DNA of 64,000 bases, taken from Roseiarcus sp963780825. GTDB taxonomy: Bacteria > Pseudomonadota > Alphaproteobacteria > Rhizobiales > Beijerinckiaceae. The stretch lies in the NCBI GenBank assembly GCA_963780825.1, contig CAWADL010000023.1, positions 124,001 to 188,000 on the forward strand. The letters are read 5' to 3'. The position numbers were made by a program, and so were the translations under genes. The notes under the pieces were generated by a model. That model searched no databases and was not told the origin of the DNA. It worked only from the letters and a program-made list of their open reading frames with translations. This document shows, one piece after another, positions 55,114 to 63,461 of the stretch (positions are counted from its first letter, which is position 1; every line of letters begins with the position of its first letter).

Positions 55114-56138
55114 CTACCGCTCGGTGAGCTTCAGCTCGATGCGGCGGTTGCGCTGATAGGCTTCGTCCGTCGTTCCCGGGTCGAGCGGCTGGAACTCGCC
55201 GAAGCCGGCGGCGGCGAGATAGTGCGGGTCGACGCCCTTCGTGACCAGATATTGCACCACCGCGATCGCGCGCGCGGCGGAAAGCTCCCAGTTCGACTTG
55301 AACGCGCCGCCGCTGATCGGACGCGCGTCGGTATGGCCGTCGACGCGCAGGACCCAGGGAATGTCGGGCGGGATTTCGCGCTCGAGGTCGAGCGCGGCGT
55401 CGGCGAGCTGGTCGAGCGATTGCTTGCCGGCGCCGCTGAGGTCGGCCTTGCCGGCATCGAACAGCACCGACGACTGGAACACGAAGCGGTCGCCGACGAC
55501 CTGGATGTCCGGCCGGTTGCCGAGAATCTGGCGCAGGCGGCCGAAGAAGTCGGAGCGGTAGCGCGCCAGCTCCTGCACCTTCTGCGCCAGCGCGACATTG
55601 AGCCGCTGGCCGAGGTCGGAGATTTTCGCTTGGCTTTCCTTCTCCGAGGTTTTCGAGACGTCGAGCGCGTCCTGGATCGCGGCGAGCTGCTTGCGCAGCG
55701 CGGCGATCTGCTGGTTGAGCACGTCGACCTGCGCCAGAGCGCGCTCGGAGATCTGCTTCTGCGAGTCGAGCGCGTCGACCGCCGCGTCGGCGCGAGCGCC
55801 GGCCGCCGCGGCGCTGGCGCCGCCGGACGCGGTCGCGGCTTCAAGTTCGTTCTTGTCCTTTTGCGCCTGTTGCAGCGTTGCGTTCAGCTTGGTGACTTGT
55901 CCTCGTCGGCGCCGGACTGACCGCGCTCCATCGCCAGCAGCGAGGTCAGCTCCTCGATCTGCCGGTTGAGCTTCTCCAGCGCCGTGTCCTTGCCGGTGAC
56001 CTCGCGCGACAGGAAGAACTGCGCGAGCATGAACACCGACAACAGGAAGATGATGACCAGCAGCATCGTCGACAGCGCATCGACGAAGCCCGGCCAGTAG
56101 TTGACGGGTTCGAGCCGCCGTCCGCGTGCGAGCGCCAT
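55114..56138 (-). pseudogene. OmpA/MotB-type peptidoglycan-binding membrane protein, frameshifted
   Basis: Starts at 56138: MALARGRRLEPVNYWPGFVD, then a single membrane segment (ALSTMLLVIIFLLSVFMLAQ) with the Asp of FVDALSTM at its start, as in proton-channel B subunits. A coiled-coil follows (KDTALEKLNRQIEELTSLLA). At about 55900 one G appears to be missing; the frame then continues VTKLNATLQQAQKDKNELEA through a long coiled-coil to the OmpA domain (LFDAGKADLSGAGKQSLDQL, LRVDGHTDARPISGGAFKSN, AGFGEFQPLDPGTTDEAYQR, RRIELKLTER). It is the partner of the MotA-like gene just upstream. Role: energy transfer to the envelope, target unknown. Confidence 0.82.
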
Positions 56139-56141
56139 GAG

Positions 56142-57075
56142 CTAGAGCTGCTTCTCGCGTTGATCCGACAGCCGGCGCAGCAGCCGGCGCATGTCCTCCT
56201 GCTCCGCGGCCTGGCGCTCGACCCAGTCGCGGATCTGCTGCTGCTCCTCGCGCATATGGCCACGAGGCCCTGGATGCCCTCGGCGAGATTGGCCATCGCC
56301 GCCGCGCTGCGGCGCGCGTCCGCGGGGTCGGCGACGCGCCGGGTGTCTTCGTATCGGCCGGAGCATTGGTCTCGACGTGCGCCGCCAGAAAATCCTCGAG
56401 CTCGGTGTAGAAGCGGTTCTGCGCCTGGCCGGCCTGCAGATCGAGGAAGCCGAGGATCAGCGAGCCCGCCAGGCCGAACAGCGAGGAGGTGAACGATACG
56501 CTCATGCCCGCGATCGGCGCCGAAAGGCCGCTCTTCAGGTCGTCGAACATCGACGAGGAGTTGGCGCCCGTCTTCATGCTGTCGATCACGCCGCTGATCG
56601 AATGCACGGTCTGGAGCAGGCCCCAGAAGGTGCCGAGCAGGCCGAGAAACACCAGCAGGCCAATGAGATAGCGGTTGAGTTCGCGACCTTCGTCGAGCCG
56701 CGTGCCGACCGAATCGAGAATAGCGCGGGTCGTCAGCGTGGAGAGCCCGCGCGCGCCGGCGCCCGCGTTGAGCAGCGTCGCCATCGGCGCCAGCAGGATC
56801 GGCGGGCGTATCTGGCCCCCGGTCACGGAAACCAGCGAATTGACCCAGGAGATTTCCCGGAACAGCCGGAACACTTGGCGGTAGGCGAACACCGCGCCCA
56901 GCGCCAGCACGCCGAAGATCAGGCTGTTGAGGCCGGGGTTGGCGTCGAAGGCGATGGCGATCGCCTTGTAGAGAATCAGCACGACGAAGGCGACGATCGC
57001 CAGGAACGACGTCATGCCGACGAGGAAGATCCTCGGCGAGGTCAGATGTCTCGCTTCGTGGGTTTCAGAGGCCAT
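56142..57075 (-). pseudogene. MotA/TolQ/ExbB-like proton channel protein, frameshifted at the C-terminus
   Basis: Starts MASETHEARHLTSPRIFLVG. It has membrane segments at about 18-40 and 52-70, then the channel-type segments LNRYLIGLLVFLGLLGTFWG and LSAPIAGMSVSFTSSLFGLA with the conserved Gly/Pro/Thr pattern of MotA/TolQ proteins. After FYTELEDFLAAHVETNAP two missing bases (near 56355 and 56255) shift the frame; the family tail continues MANLAEGIQGLVA and MREEQQQIRDWVERQAAEQE, ending QREKQL, 3 nt before its OmpA/MotB-like partner starts. Not a flagellar gene by context. Confidence 0.82.
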
Positions 57076-57152
57076 GGCCGCCGCGCCGGTCCGATCCAAA
57101 TCAGTCGGTTCGGCTTCTAGCAGGTTTGTGCGGCGGACCGAAACCGCGGCGG

Positions 57153-57629
57153 TCAGGGGCCGGCTGTGAAGACGCAGTTGGCGCCGCCGCCTGCGTTTTG
57201 CTTGATAACGCTCGGTGTCAGCGTGCAAGTGAGGGCGTGGATGGCTTCGAAGATGGTTCCGGCGGCGCCATCGCCAGGCACCCCGGTCGCGGCGATCGTG
57301 GCGAACACCGCGTTCGCGGCCGGGCCGGTTAAATTCGCGACGTGAGTGTGGAATGTCAGCTGGCAGGAGCGGGCGGTGATCTGCACGTTGCTGACCCTGC
57401 AGACGACATGGTCGGCGCGCACGACGATATGCCGCCCGGCGGGGTAGTAGACATGCTCATTGCCAGCGAACAGCGCCGCCACGACGAGGCGGTCGGTCGG
57501 AGCAAGGAAGGGATTGTGCGGGGCGACGACGCCGGCGAGCGCCAACGCGTAGGGGCCAGAGGTTTGCCCTGCCATCGCGATCGAGGGGGTCAGGGCAAGG
57601 GTGGCGAGAGCGAACAGGCTAGCGCGCAT
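57153..57629 (-). CDS. Small exported protein, unknown function
   Basis: 158 residues with a signal peptide (MRASLFALATLALTPSIAMA). The mature part is beta-rich: YALALAGVVAPHNPFLAPTD, HIVVRADHVVCRVSNVQITA, CQLTFHTHVANLTGPAANAV, with four Cys (VVCR, RSCQL, LTCTL, ANCVF) able to form two disulfides. I recognise no domain. The start was chosen for the signal peptide; 30 upstream codons in frame look noncoding. Confidence 0.65.
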   Translation of the reverse strand: MRASLFALATLALTPSIAMAGQTSGPYALALAGVVAPHNPFLAPTDRLVVAALFAGNEHVYYPAGRHIVVRADHVVCRVSNVQITARSCQLTFHTHVANLTGPAANAVFATIAATGVPGDGAAGTIFEAIHALTCTLTPSVIKQNAGGGANCVFTAGP

Positions 57630-57836
57630 GGCGGTCCTCCCAGTTGCGGGCGGGACTTTGCCGCTGGTCGAAGAGGGCGTCGAGCTTATTTTTGCAGTGT
57701 ACACGGGACCGATCGGCAAGGTCGCGGTGCGCGGGTCCGCGGCGGACGGCGGATGCGGCCGCGAAGGCGCCTTCAGGCAGCATCAAACAGCGCCGGGAAG
57801 CTGTTCCGGCGGGCAACGCTAAGCGGGGGTAGGTCG

Positions 57837-58112
57837 ATGCGGGTGGTCGCTCTTTACGTGGTTTCTCTCATAGCATTTGTAGTGTCGGCCTCCGCCGATC
57901 CGCTTGTCCAGCCAATGATTTTCGGGCCAACTGATCCTGGAGTTCCAAACTATAGCGCCGTTAAGCAAGTCGTCCTCGCCAGATGCGGGCGATATACGAT
58001 AAATCTTTCGAGCGAATGCTGCTGTTTCACCTGGAGCTACTGTGTTCGCCGTAAAGACGCCACGCATTCATGTCGGCAGATATGTGACATCACTAAAAAC
58101 CCTTGCCCGTGA
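57837..58112 (+). CDS. Small cysteine-rich exported protein
   Basis: 91 residues. Signal peptide MRVVALYVVSLIAFVVSASA, then DPLVQPMIFGPTDPGVPNYS and a C-terminal half with eight Cys in 47 residues: LARCGRY, SECCCFTWSYC, HSCRQIC and NPCP at the very end. The base composition is noticeably lower in GC than its neighbours. GGGGGTAGG precedes the start. The even number of Cys suggests four disulfides or a metal site. No family recognised. Confidence 0.6.
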   Translation: MRVVALYVVSLIAFVVSASADPLVQPMIFGPTDPGVPNYSAVKQVVLARCGRYTINLSSECCCFTWSYCVRRKDATHSCRQICDITKNPCP

Positions 58113-58153
58113 GGCGACGCTGCTCTGTTACCGGGGCAGATCCGCGGGCGCCC

Positions 58154-58250
58154 TGTAGCTGCGGACTCCAGTCCGCGGTGGTCAAGAGATCCAGCCTTGC
58201 CGAGAAAGAGCCGATCTCGGGGAGACCGCGGACTGGAGTCCGCGGCTACA
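58154..58250. repeat. Double-hairpin element, copy K (second subtype)
   Basis: Arms GCGGACTCCAGTCCGCGG and CCGCGGACTGGAGTCCGCGG. It begins 41 nt after the Cys-rich gene stop and ends 17 nt before the convergent cytochrome P460 stop. Confidence 0.9.
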
Positions 58251-58267
58251 GCGCCCGGGAATTCGCC

Positions 58268-58825
58268 CTACCGCTTCGGATAGGCCGTGAAGACATAGTC
58301 CTTGTCGGCCACGATCGTGTGGCAGGCGGCGCCGCACTTGGCGTCATGCTCCTGTGGCGGGGAATCATGCTCGTCGCCGGGGCGGAACGTCTCGGAAGTG
58401 GTGTCATATTCAAACTGGGCGTATCCCCATCCGCCGCTGTCAGAGAATTGCTTGCTGTCCTTCACCATGAAGTCCACGTCATGCAACGCCGTCGGCACTG
58501 TCGGCTCGCCGGGCTGGGCGTCATTCGCCTTCGCGGTCCAATGCGTCTTCGCCATTCGGGCGCCGTCCGGGAAAGGCTTGCCATTGCCGGGAATGCCCGA
58601 TTTGTAAGCCTCGATCATCTCGGGATTGCCGACGATCAAAGCGAGCTTGTCGCCATTGTGACTGATGGAGATAACTTGCCAGTCTTCGTATCCTTTGAAG
58701 TCCGCGAAGGCGAGACCGCCCGGAACCTGCAAAGAGTACCTATCCTGCGCCGCAATCGCGATGCCGCCGAGCGCGGCGACCAGCGCTGCAATCGCAAGGG
58801 ACGACGCGATGCGGTTTCGCTTCAT
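58268..58825 (-). CDS. Cytochrome P460 family haem protein
   Basis: 185 residues with a signal peptide (MKRNRIASSLAIAALVAALG, ending IAIAA). The body has FKGYEDWQVISIS, NPEMIEAYKSGIPGNGKPFP and GARMAKTHWTAKANDA, standard for the P460 family. The haem site near the C-terminus reads KCGAACHTIV, that is C-x3-C-H rather than C-x2-C-H, followed by KDYVFTAYPKR. Related proteins oxidise hydroxylamine or detoxify nitric oxide in the periplasm; many homologues in non-nitrifiers have no proven role. Confidence 0.85.
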   Translation of the reverse strand: MKRNRIASSLAIAALVAALGGIAIAAQDRYSLQVPGGLAFADFKGYEDWQVISISHNGDKLALIVGNPEMIEAYKSGIPGNGKPFPDGARMAKTHWTAKANDAQPGEPTVPTALHDVDFMVKDSKQFSDSGGWGYAQFEYDTTSETFRPGDEHDSPPQEHDAKCGAACHTIVADKDYVFTAYPKR

Positions 58826-59011
58826 CTTGATTTGCTCCCTTTGTCGTCGGCAGTGGGATTGCGGCTGAAACAACAGGCCCGCGCCTCTCCGGTTTAGGGA
58901 TTGTGGACGACCGCGAGGCCTATTTTCTTGTACGAAACAGCCGCCCCGGATTGCGGCTTTGCGGCGCCGCTCCGTCTGGGTTAGGAGGGCGGAAATTAGG
59001 AACGGATTGGC

Positions 59012-60061
59012 ATGCGCATCTTCGTGACCGGCGGCGCCGGGTTCATCGGTTCGGCGGTCGCCCGACGCATCATCGAGGATACGCCGCACCAGGCGCTTGT
59101 GTTTGACAAGCTGACCTACGCGGGGAACCTCGCCTCGCTGGCCCCCGTGGCCAACGATCCGCGATTTTCCTTCGTGCAGGGCGATATCTGCGACCGAGCC
59201 GCGGTCGATAAGGCGCTGAAATCGTTCCGTCCGCACTGGATCATGAACCTGGCCGCCGAGAGCCATGTCGATCGCTCGATCGACGGGCCCGCCGAGTTCA
59301 TCCACACCAATGTCGTCGGCACGGGGGTGATACTCGAAGCGGCGCTGGCTTATTGGCGCGAGGCGGAGGCGGAAGTCCGAGAGGCTTTCCGGTTCCACCA
59401 CATCTCCACCGACGAAGTGTTCGGCTCACTGGGCGCCACGGGGCATTTCCGCGAGGACACGGCTTACGCGCCGAACTCGCCCTATTCGGCCTCGAAGGCG
59501 GCGTCCGACCATCTGGTGCGCGCGTGGCATCACACCTACAAGCTGCCGACCGTGCAGACGAATTGCTCCAACAATTATGGGCCGTATCACTTTCCGGAAA
59601 AGCTCATCCCGCTGATGATCCTCAATGCGCTGGAAGGCAAAAAGCTGCCGGTCTACGGCAAGGGCGAGAACATCCGCGACTGGCTACACGTCGAGGATCA
59701 CGCCGAGGCGCTGCTGACGGCCGTCGAGCGCGGCAAGCCGGGCGAGAGCTACAACATCGGCGGTAACGCCGAACGGCAAAACATCCAGGTGGTGCATACG
59801 ATCTGCGATCTCGTCGACGAATTGGCGCCCGCAAAAGGCTCGCGGCGGGACCTCATCTCTTATGTCGTCGATCGCCCGGGGCATGACCTGCGCTACGCCA
59901 TCGACGCGAGCAAGATCGAGCGCGAACTCGGCTGGCGGCCGAAGCGCGATTTCGAGACCGGCTTGCGCGAGACGGTAACCTGGTATCTCAACAACGAGCC
60001 GTGGTGGGCGGCGATCCGCTCGGGCGCCTATCGCGGCGAGCGGCTTGGCGTCACGGTCTGA
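59012..60061 (+). CDS. rfbB: dTDP-glucose 4,6-dehydratase
   Basis: 349 residues, extended SDR fold. MRIFVTGGAGFIGSAVARRI binds NAD. The active site STDEVFGSLGATG (Thr, Asp, Glu near 130) and YSASKAASDHLVRAWHHTYK (Tyr, Lys near 158) are complete. TNCSNNYGPYHFPEKLIP and RDWLHVEDHAEAL follow. Second step of dTDP-L-rhamnose synthesis. First gene of rfbBCDA. Confidence 0.97.
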   Translation: MRIFVTGGAGFIGSAVARRIIEDTPHQALVFDKLTYAGNLASLAPVANDPRFSFVQGDICDRAAVDKALKSFRPHWIMNLAAESHVDRSIDGPAEFIHTNVVGTGVILEAALAYWREAEAEVREAFRFHHISTDEVFGSLGATGHFREDTAYAPNSPYSASKAASDHLVRAWHHTYKLPTVQTNCSNNYGPYHFPEKLIPLMILNALEGKKLPVYGKGENIRDWLHVEDHAEALLTAVERGKPGESYNIGGNAERQNIQVVHTICDLVDELAPAKGSRRDLISYVVDRPGHDLRYAIDASKIERELGWRPKRDFETGLRETVTWYLNNEPWWAAIRSGAYRGERLGVTV

Positions 60062-60071
60062 GAGAGGGTTC

Positions 60072-60626
60072 ATGCAGGTCGAAAATACCGCGATCGAGGC
60101 CGTAAAGATCATCACGCCGAAGAAGTTCGGCGATCACCGGGGCTTCTTTTCGGAAGTCTACAGCCGCAAGGCTTGGGCGGAGGCTGGGCTCGATCTGGAA
60201 TTCGTGCAGGACAATCATTCCTTTTCGGTGGAAGTCGGCGTCATCAGGGGGTTGCATTTCCAAACCGCGCCGTTCGCCCAGGATAAGCTGGTGCGCGTCG
60301 CCAAAGGCCGCGTGCTCGACGTAGCTGTCGATTTGCGCCGGAGTTCGCCAACCTTCGGCAAGCACGTCGCGGTCGAGTTGTCGGCGGCCAACTGGCGCCA
60401 GCTGCTGGTGCCGATCGGCTTCGCGCACGGGTTTTGTACGCTCGAGCCGGATACCGAGGTGCTCTACAAGACGACGAACGTCTATTCGCCGGCGAACGAC
60501 AGGGGCCTCGCCTTCGACGATCCCGCGCTCGGCATCGACTGGCGGATCGACCTCTCGAAGGCGGTGCTTTCGGACAAGGACAGAAAACAACCGCGCCTCG
60601 CCGAGCTCGGAGCCATGTTCCCATGA
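60072..60626 (+). CDS. rfbC: dTDP-4-dehydrorhamnose 3,5-epimerase
   Basis: 184 residues, cupin fold. The start at 60072 has GAGAGGG just before. RGLHFQTAPFAQDKLVRVAK holds the catalytic His, DVAVDLRRSSPTFGK and LLVPIGFAHGFCTLE are standard, and the catalytic Tyr is in YKTTNVYSPANDRGL. It starts 10 nt after rfbB and overlaps rfbD as ATGA. Third step of the rhamnose pathway. Confidence 0.97.
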   Translation: MQVENTAIEAVKIITPKKFGDHRGFFSEVYSRKAWAEAGLDLEFVQDNHSFSVEVGVIRGLHFQTAPFAQDKLVRVAKGRVLDVAVDLRRSSPTFGKHVAVELSAANWRQLLVPIGFAHGFCTLEPDTEVLYKTTNVYSPANDRGLAFDDPALGIDWRIDLSKAVLSDKDRKQPRLAELGAMFP

Positions 60627-61519
60627 CGCGGATACGCCTCCTCGTCACGGGCAGCCAGGGCCAGGTCGTCACCGCGATGCTGGAGCGGGCGCCTGACGAT
60701 ATCGAGGTCGCCGCGCTGGGGCGTCCAGAGCTCGACCTCGCCGATCCCCATTCGATCACGCGCGCGTTCGACGACGAGGTCGCCGACGTCGTCGTCAACG
60801 CGGCGGCCTACACCGCGGTGGACAAGGCGGAAGCCGACGAGGAGCTCGCCACCCGCGTCAACGGCGAGGGGGCGGGCCATGTCGCGGCTGCGGCGCGGCG
60901 GCTCGGCGCGGCGGTCATTCAACTCTCGACGGACTACGTGTTCGACGGCTCGCTCGACCGGCCGTATCGCGAGGAGGATCCGACCAACCCGATCGGCGCC
61001 TACGGCCGCTCGAAGCTCGCGGGCGAGTTTGCGGTGGCGGACGCCAATCCCCGTCACGCGATCCTGCGCACGGCCTGGGTGTACAGCCCGTTCGGCGCCA
61101 ATTTCGTCAAGACCATGCTGCGGCTTGGCGAGACGCGCAGCGAGGTGCGGGTGGTCGGCGACCAGCACGGCGCGCCAACCAGCGCGATCGACATCGCCGA
61201 CACAGTGTTCGAGGTGGCGCGGCAGATCGTCGCCGAGCCATCGCCGCGCAAATTTGGCGTGTTCCACATGACCGGCGGCGACGAGGCCACATGGGCGGAG
61301 TTCGCCGCGGCCGTCTTCGAAGAGGCGACGCATTTCGGCCGCGCGCCGGTCAAAGTGACGCCGATCGCCACCACCGAATATCCGACGCCGGCGCGGCGCC
61401 CCGCCAATTCCCGGCTCGACGGCGGCCGGCTCGCGCGGGATTACGGCATCACCCTGCCGCCGTGGCGCCAGTCGCTGAAACCTGTGGTCGCCCGCCTGCT
61501 GACCGACTCGCCAACCTGA
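60623..61519 (+). CDS. rfbD: dTDP-4-dehydrorhamnose reductase
   Basis: 298 residues, extended SDR. MTRIRLLVTGSQGQVVTAML is the cofactor loop. DVVVNAAAYTAVDKAEADEE, LSTDYVFDGSLDRPYREEDP, and the YGRSKLAGE catalytic pair near 130-134 are all present. GDQHGAPTSAIDIADTVFEV is standard. Final step giving dTDP-L-rhamnose. It overlaps rfbC by 4 nt. Confidence 0.97.
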   Translation: MTRIRLLVTGSQGQVVTAMLERAPDDIEVAALGRPELDLADPHSITRAFDDEVADVVVNAAAYTAVDKAEADEELATRVNGEGAGHVAAAARRLGAAVIQLSTDYVFDGSLDRPYREEDPTNPIGAYGRSKLAGEFAVADANPRHAILRTAWVYSPFGANFVKTMLRLGETRSEVRVVGDQHGAPTSAIDIADTVFEVARQIVAEPSPRKFGVFHMTGGDEATWAEFAAAVFEEATHFGRAPVKVTPIATTEYPTPARRPANSRLDGGRLARDYGITLPPWRQSLKPVVARLLTDSPT

Positions 61520-61527
61520 GGGAATTC

Positions 61528-62394
61528 ATGCGCGGAATCATCCTCGCCGGCGGCGCCGGCACCCGGCTGCATCCGATGACGCAAGTCGTCTCCAAACAGA
61601 TGCTGCCGGTCTATGACAAGCCGATGATCTATTATCCGCTGGCGGCGCTGATGCTGGCGGGCATACGCGAAATTCTCGTCATCTCGACGCCGCGCGACCT
61701 GCCGATGTTCCGAACCCTATTGGGCGACGGGTCGCAATGGGGGCTGTCGCTGCAATTCGCGGAGCAGCCAAACCCGGACGGGCTGGCGCAGGCGTTCATC
61801 ATCGGCGAGTCGTTCATCGCCGGCCAACGCAGCGCCCTGGTGCTCGGCGACAACCTTTTCTACGGTCACGGGCTCTCGGAGCTGATGGTCGCCGCGGGGC
61901 AAAAACCGGAACCGGGCGCCACGGTATTCGCGTATCACGTGAAGGATCCCGAGCGTTACGGCGTGGTGGCGTTCGATGAACGGGGCAGGGCGACGTCGAT
62001 TGAGGAGAAGCCGAAGGCGCCGAAGTCGCCTTGGGCGGTGACCGGGCTTTATTTCTACGACGAACGGGTCTGCAGTTTCGCAAAATCCCTAAAACCTTCG
62101 CCGCGAGGCGAGCTGGAGATCACCGACCTCAACCGCGTCTATCTGGAGCGCGGCGAGCTTTCGGTCGAAAAGCTCGGCCGCGGCTTTGCCTGGTTGGACA
62201 CCGGCACGCCGGATTCGCTGGTGGAGGCGGCGGAGTTCATTCGGGCGCTGGAGAAGCGGCAGGGAGTCAAGGTCGCCTGTCCGGAGGAGATCGCGTTCCA
62301 CAGCGGGTGGATTACCAGCGAGCAGTTGCTGAAGCTGGCGGACGCATACAGGGGGGATTACGGGGCGTATTTGCGGCGGCTGCCGGAGGCGTGA
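61528..62394 (+). CDS. rfbA: Glucose-1-phosphate thymidylyltransferase
   Basis: 288 residues. MRGIILAGGAGTRLHPMTQV is the nucleotidyl-transfer signature, then SKQMLPVYDKPMIYYPLAAL, EQPNPDGLAQAFIIGESFI, LGDNLFYGHGLSELM and EEKPKAPKSPWAVTGLYFYD, with the tetramer-type C-terminus. First chemical step of the pathway although last in gene order. The ATG is 8 nt after the rfbD stop with GAGGGAA as ribosome site. Confidence 0.97.
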   Translation: MRGIILAGGAGTRLHPMTQVVSKQMLPVYDKPMIYYPLAALMLAGIREILVISTPRDLPMFRTLLGDGSQWGLSLQFAEQPNPDGLAQAFIIGESFIAGQRSALVLGDNLFYGHGLSELMVAAGQKPEPGATVFAYHVKDPERYGVVAFDERGRATSIEEKPKAPKSPWAVTGLYFYDERVCSFAKSLKPSPRGELEITDLNRVYLERGELSVEKLGRGFAWLDTGTPDSLVEAAEFIRALEKRQGVKVACPEEIAFHSGWITSEQLLKLADAYRGDYGAYLRRLPEA

Positions 62395-62403
62395 ACGGGG
62401 CGT

Positions 62404-62466
62404 CGGAGCGTCGGCGTCCACGCCGACGTTCGTGAAGCCAACGTCGGCGTGGACGCCGACGCTCCG
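62404..62466. repeat. GGAGCGTCGG-type palindromic repeat, copy 4 of 4
   Basis: Perfect arms CGGAGCGTCGGCGTCCACGC and complement, loop about 15 nt. It starts 9 nt after the rfbA stop and is a plausible end of the rhamnose transcript. Confidence 0.9.
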
Positions 62467-62480
62467 AATACTCGGGCGCT

Positions 62481-62567
62481 TGTAGCCGCGGACTCCAGTC
62501 CGCGGTCTCGCCGTGATCGGCGCCGCGCGATCTCTTGATTACCGCGGACAGGATTCCGGGACTGCAG
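62481..62567. repeat. Double-hairpin element, copy L (right arm degraded)
   Basis: Left arm CCGCGGACTCCAGTCCGCGG intact; the right end, CCGCGGACAGGATTCCGGG then ACTGCAG, has lost its pairing and its GCTACA boundary. Confidence 0.8.
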
Positions 62568-62972
62568 ACGCCGGAGCCCTGCGCTTCTTCCGGAATTTCC
62601 TATTTTTCTTAGCTGCAACCATGACGTCAGGCCAATATCGGACGTCTGGTCCGAATACCAAAATCGAAATATAGCTATTAACGATCAAATATTTATTGAC
62701 GAGGTTGGCTGGATTGAAAGTTGGACGCGGCTTCAACTCCAAATGTGGCGCCCGTGCGTACCCACGTTAAAGGGCTGCCATTCATGATATGGCCACATTT
62801 ATGGTTAATTTCATTTGTCGACACTAGATTACTAAGGTAGGTCGAAATGATTCGGCGAAGGTGAAAGAATATTTGTCTCGGGGGCATTTAAAGTTTTAGC
62901 GATTTATTTTTACAAAACTTGGGGAGTTGTTAGGTCGACGAATTATAGTCTCTGTTGGGTAAGGGGGAAACC
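62568..62972 (+). promoter_or_regulatory. AT-rich control region before the surface-protein genes
   Basis: About 400 nt with a clear drop in GC (for example AATATAGCTATTAACGATC, AAATATTTATTGACG and GCGATTTATTTTTAC). No convincing gene is seen on either strand. CGAATTATAG about 30 nt before the GTG at 62973 may be a -10 box. Repeated GTCGAC (62817, 62935) and near-repeat GGTCGAAAT are possible binding sites. This looks like a long regulated promoter region. Confidence 0.5.
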
Positions 62973-63203
62973 GTGGCAGACCAAGATCAACTTTGGGACT
63001 CGACGTATTTGCTGTCGGAGGACGTCACCGCCGAAACGGCGCCGCCCCTGACGCTCGCTGTTTTGCAAACTAGAGGCTCTGTAACTCCGCTGACCGCTTT
63101 TTCAGACGAACTTACGTGGAGCGGCGAGACGGTCGTTGGATCGAGCAATGTCCAGATAAGAAAACGGGCGCGAGGGCGCGGCTCCCCTCGCGGTCAGGAT
63201 TAG
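62973..63203 (+). CDS. Hypothetical protein, possibly truncated
   Basis: 76 residues from GTG with GGGGGAAA as ribosome site. It reads MADQDQLWDSTYLLSEDVTA and ETAPPLTLAVLQTRGSVTPL, acidic and without signal peptide; the last 25 residues turn basic (IRKRARGRGSPRGQD), which looks like a frame change or a noncoding run-on. Possibly the N-terminus of a longer protein interrupted by a base error. The 258 nt after it contain no gene I can support. Confidence 0.4.
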   Translation: MADQDQLWDSTYLLSEDVTAETAPPLTLAVLQTRGSVTPLTAFSDELTWSGETVVGSSNVQIRKRARGRGSPRGQD

Positions 63204-63461
63204 GCAAAGTGTTGCGTGGCCTGACGCAGCGTTGTTCGGGGAGCATCGGAGCGCAATTGCGGGTAAACGCAACGCAGCTTGCGGGCGCTTTGTGGGATCC
63301 GTCTCGATGGCGGCCTTGGCCCAACGCCTCACACAAACATCGTCGGTCGCATCACCAGCCAGCAGCGCCGCCTTCGCGATAGGGCGTACTAAAAACAACT
63401 CGCCGCCGCGAGCAGCAGGCCCGCGGCCGGCGTAAATCCTAGCTTGATTGGGGGAAGACTC

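Noticed and set aside
55114..57075. MotA/OmpA pair as part of a Zorya-type phage defence system
   Set aside because: ZorA/ZorB are MotA- and OmpA-like, but no ZorC, ZorD or ZorE gene is adjacent; neighbours are a dehydratase and a small exported protein. The order-wide MotA/MotB-like pair is the simpler reading.
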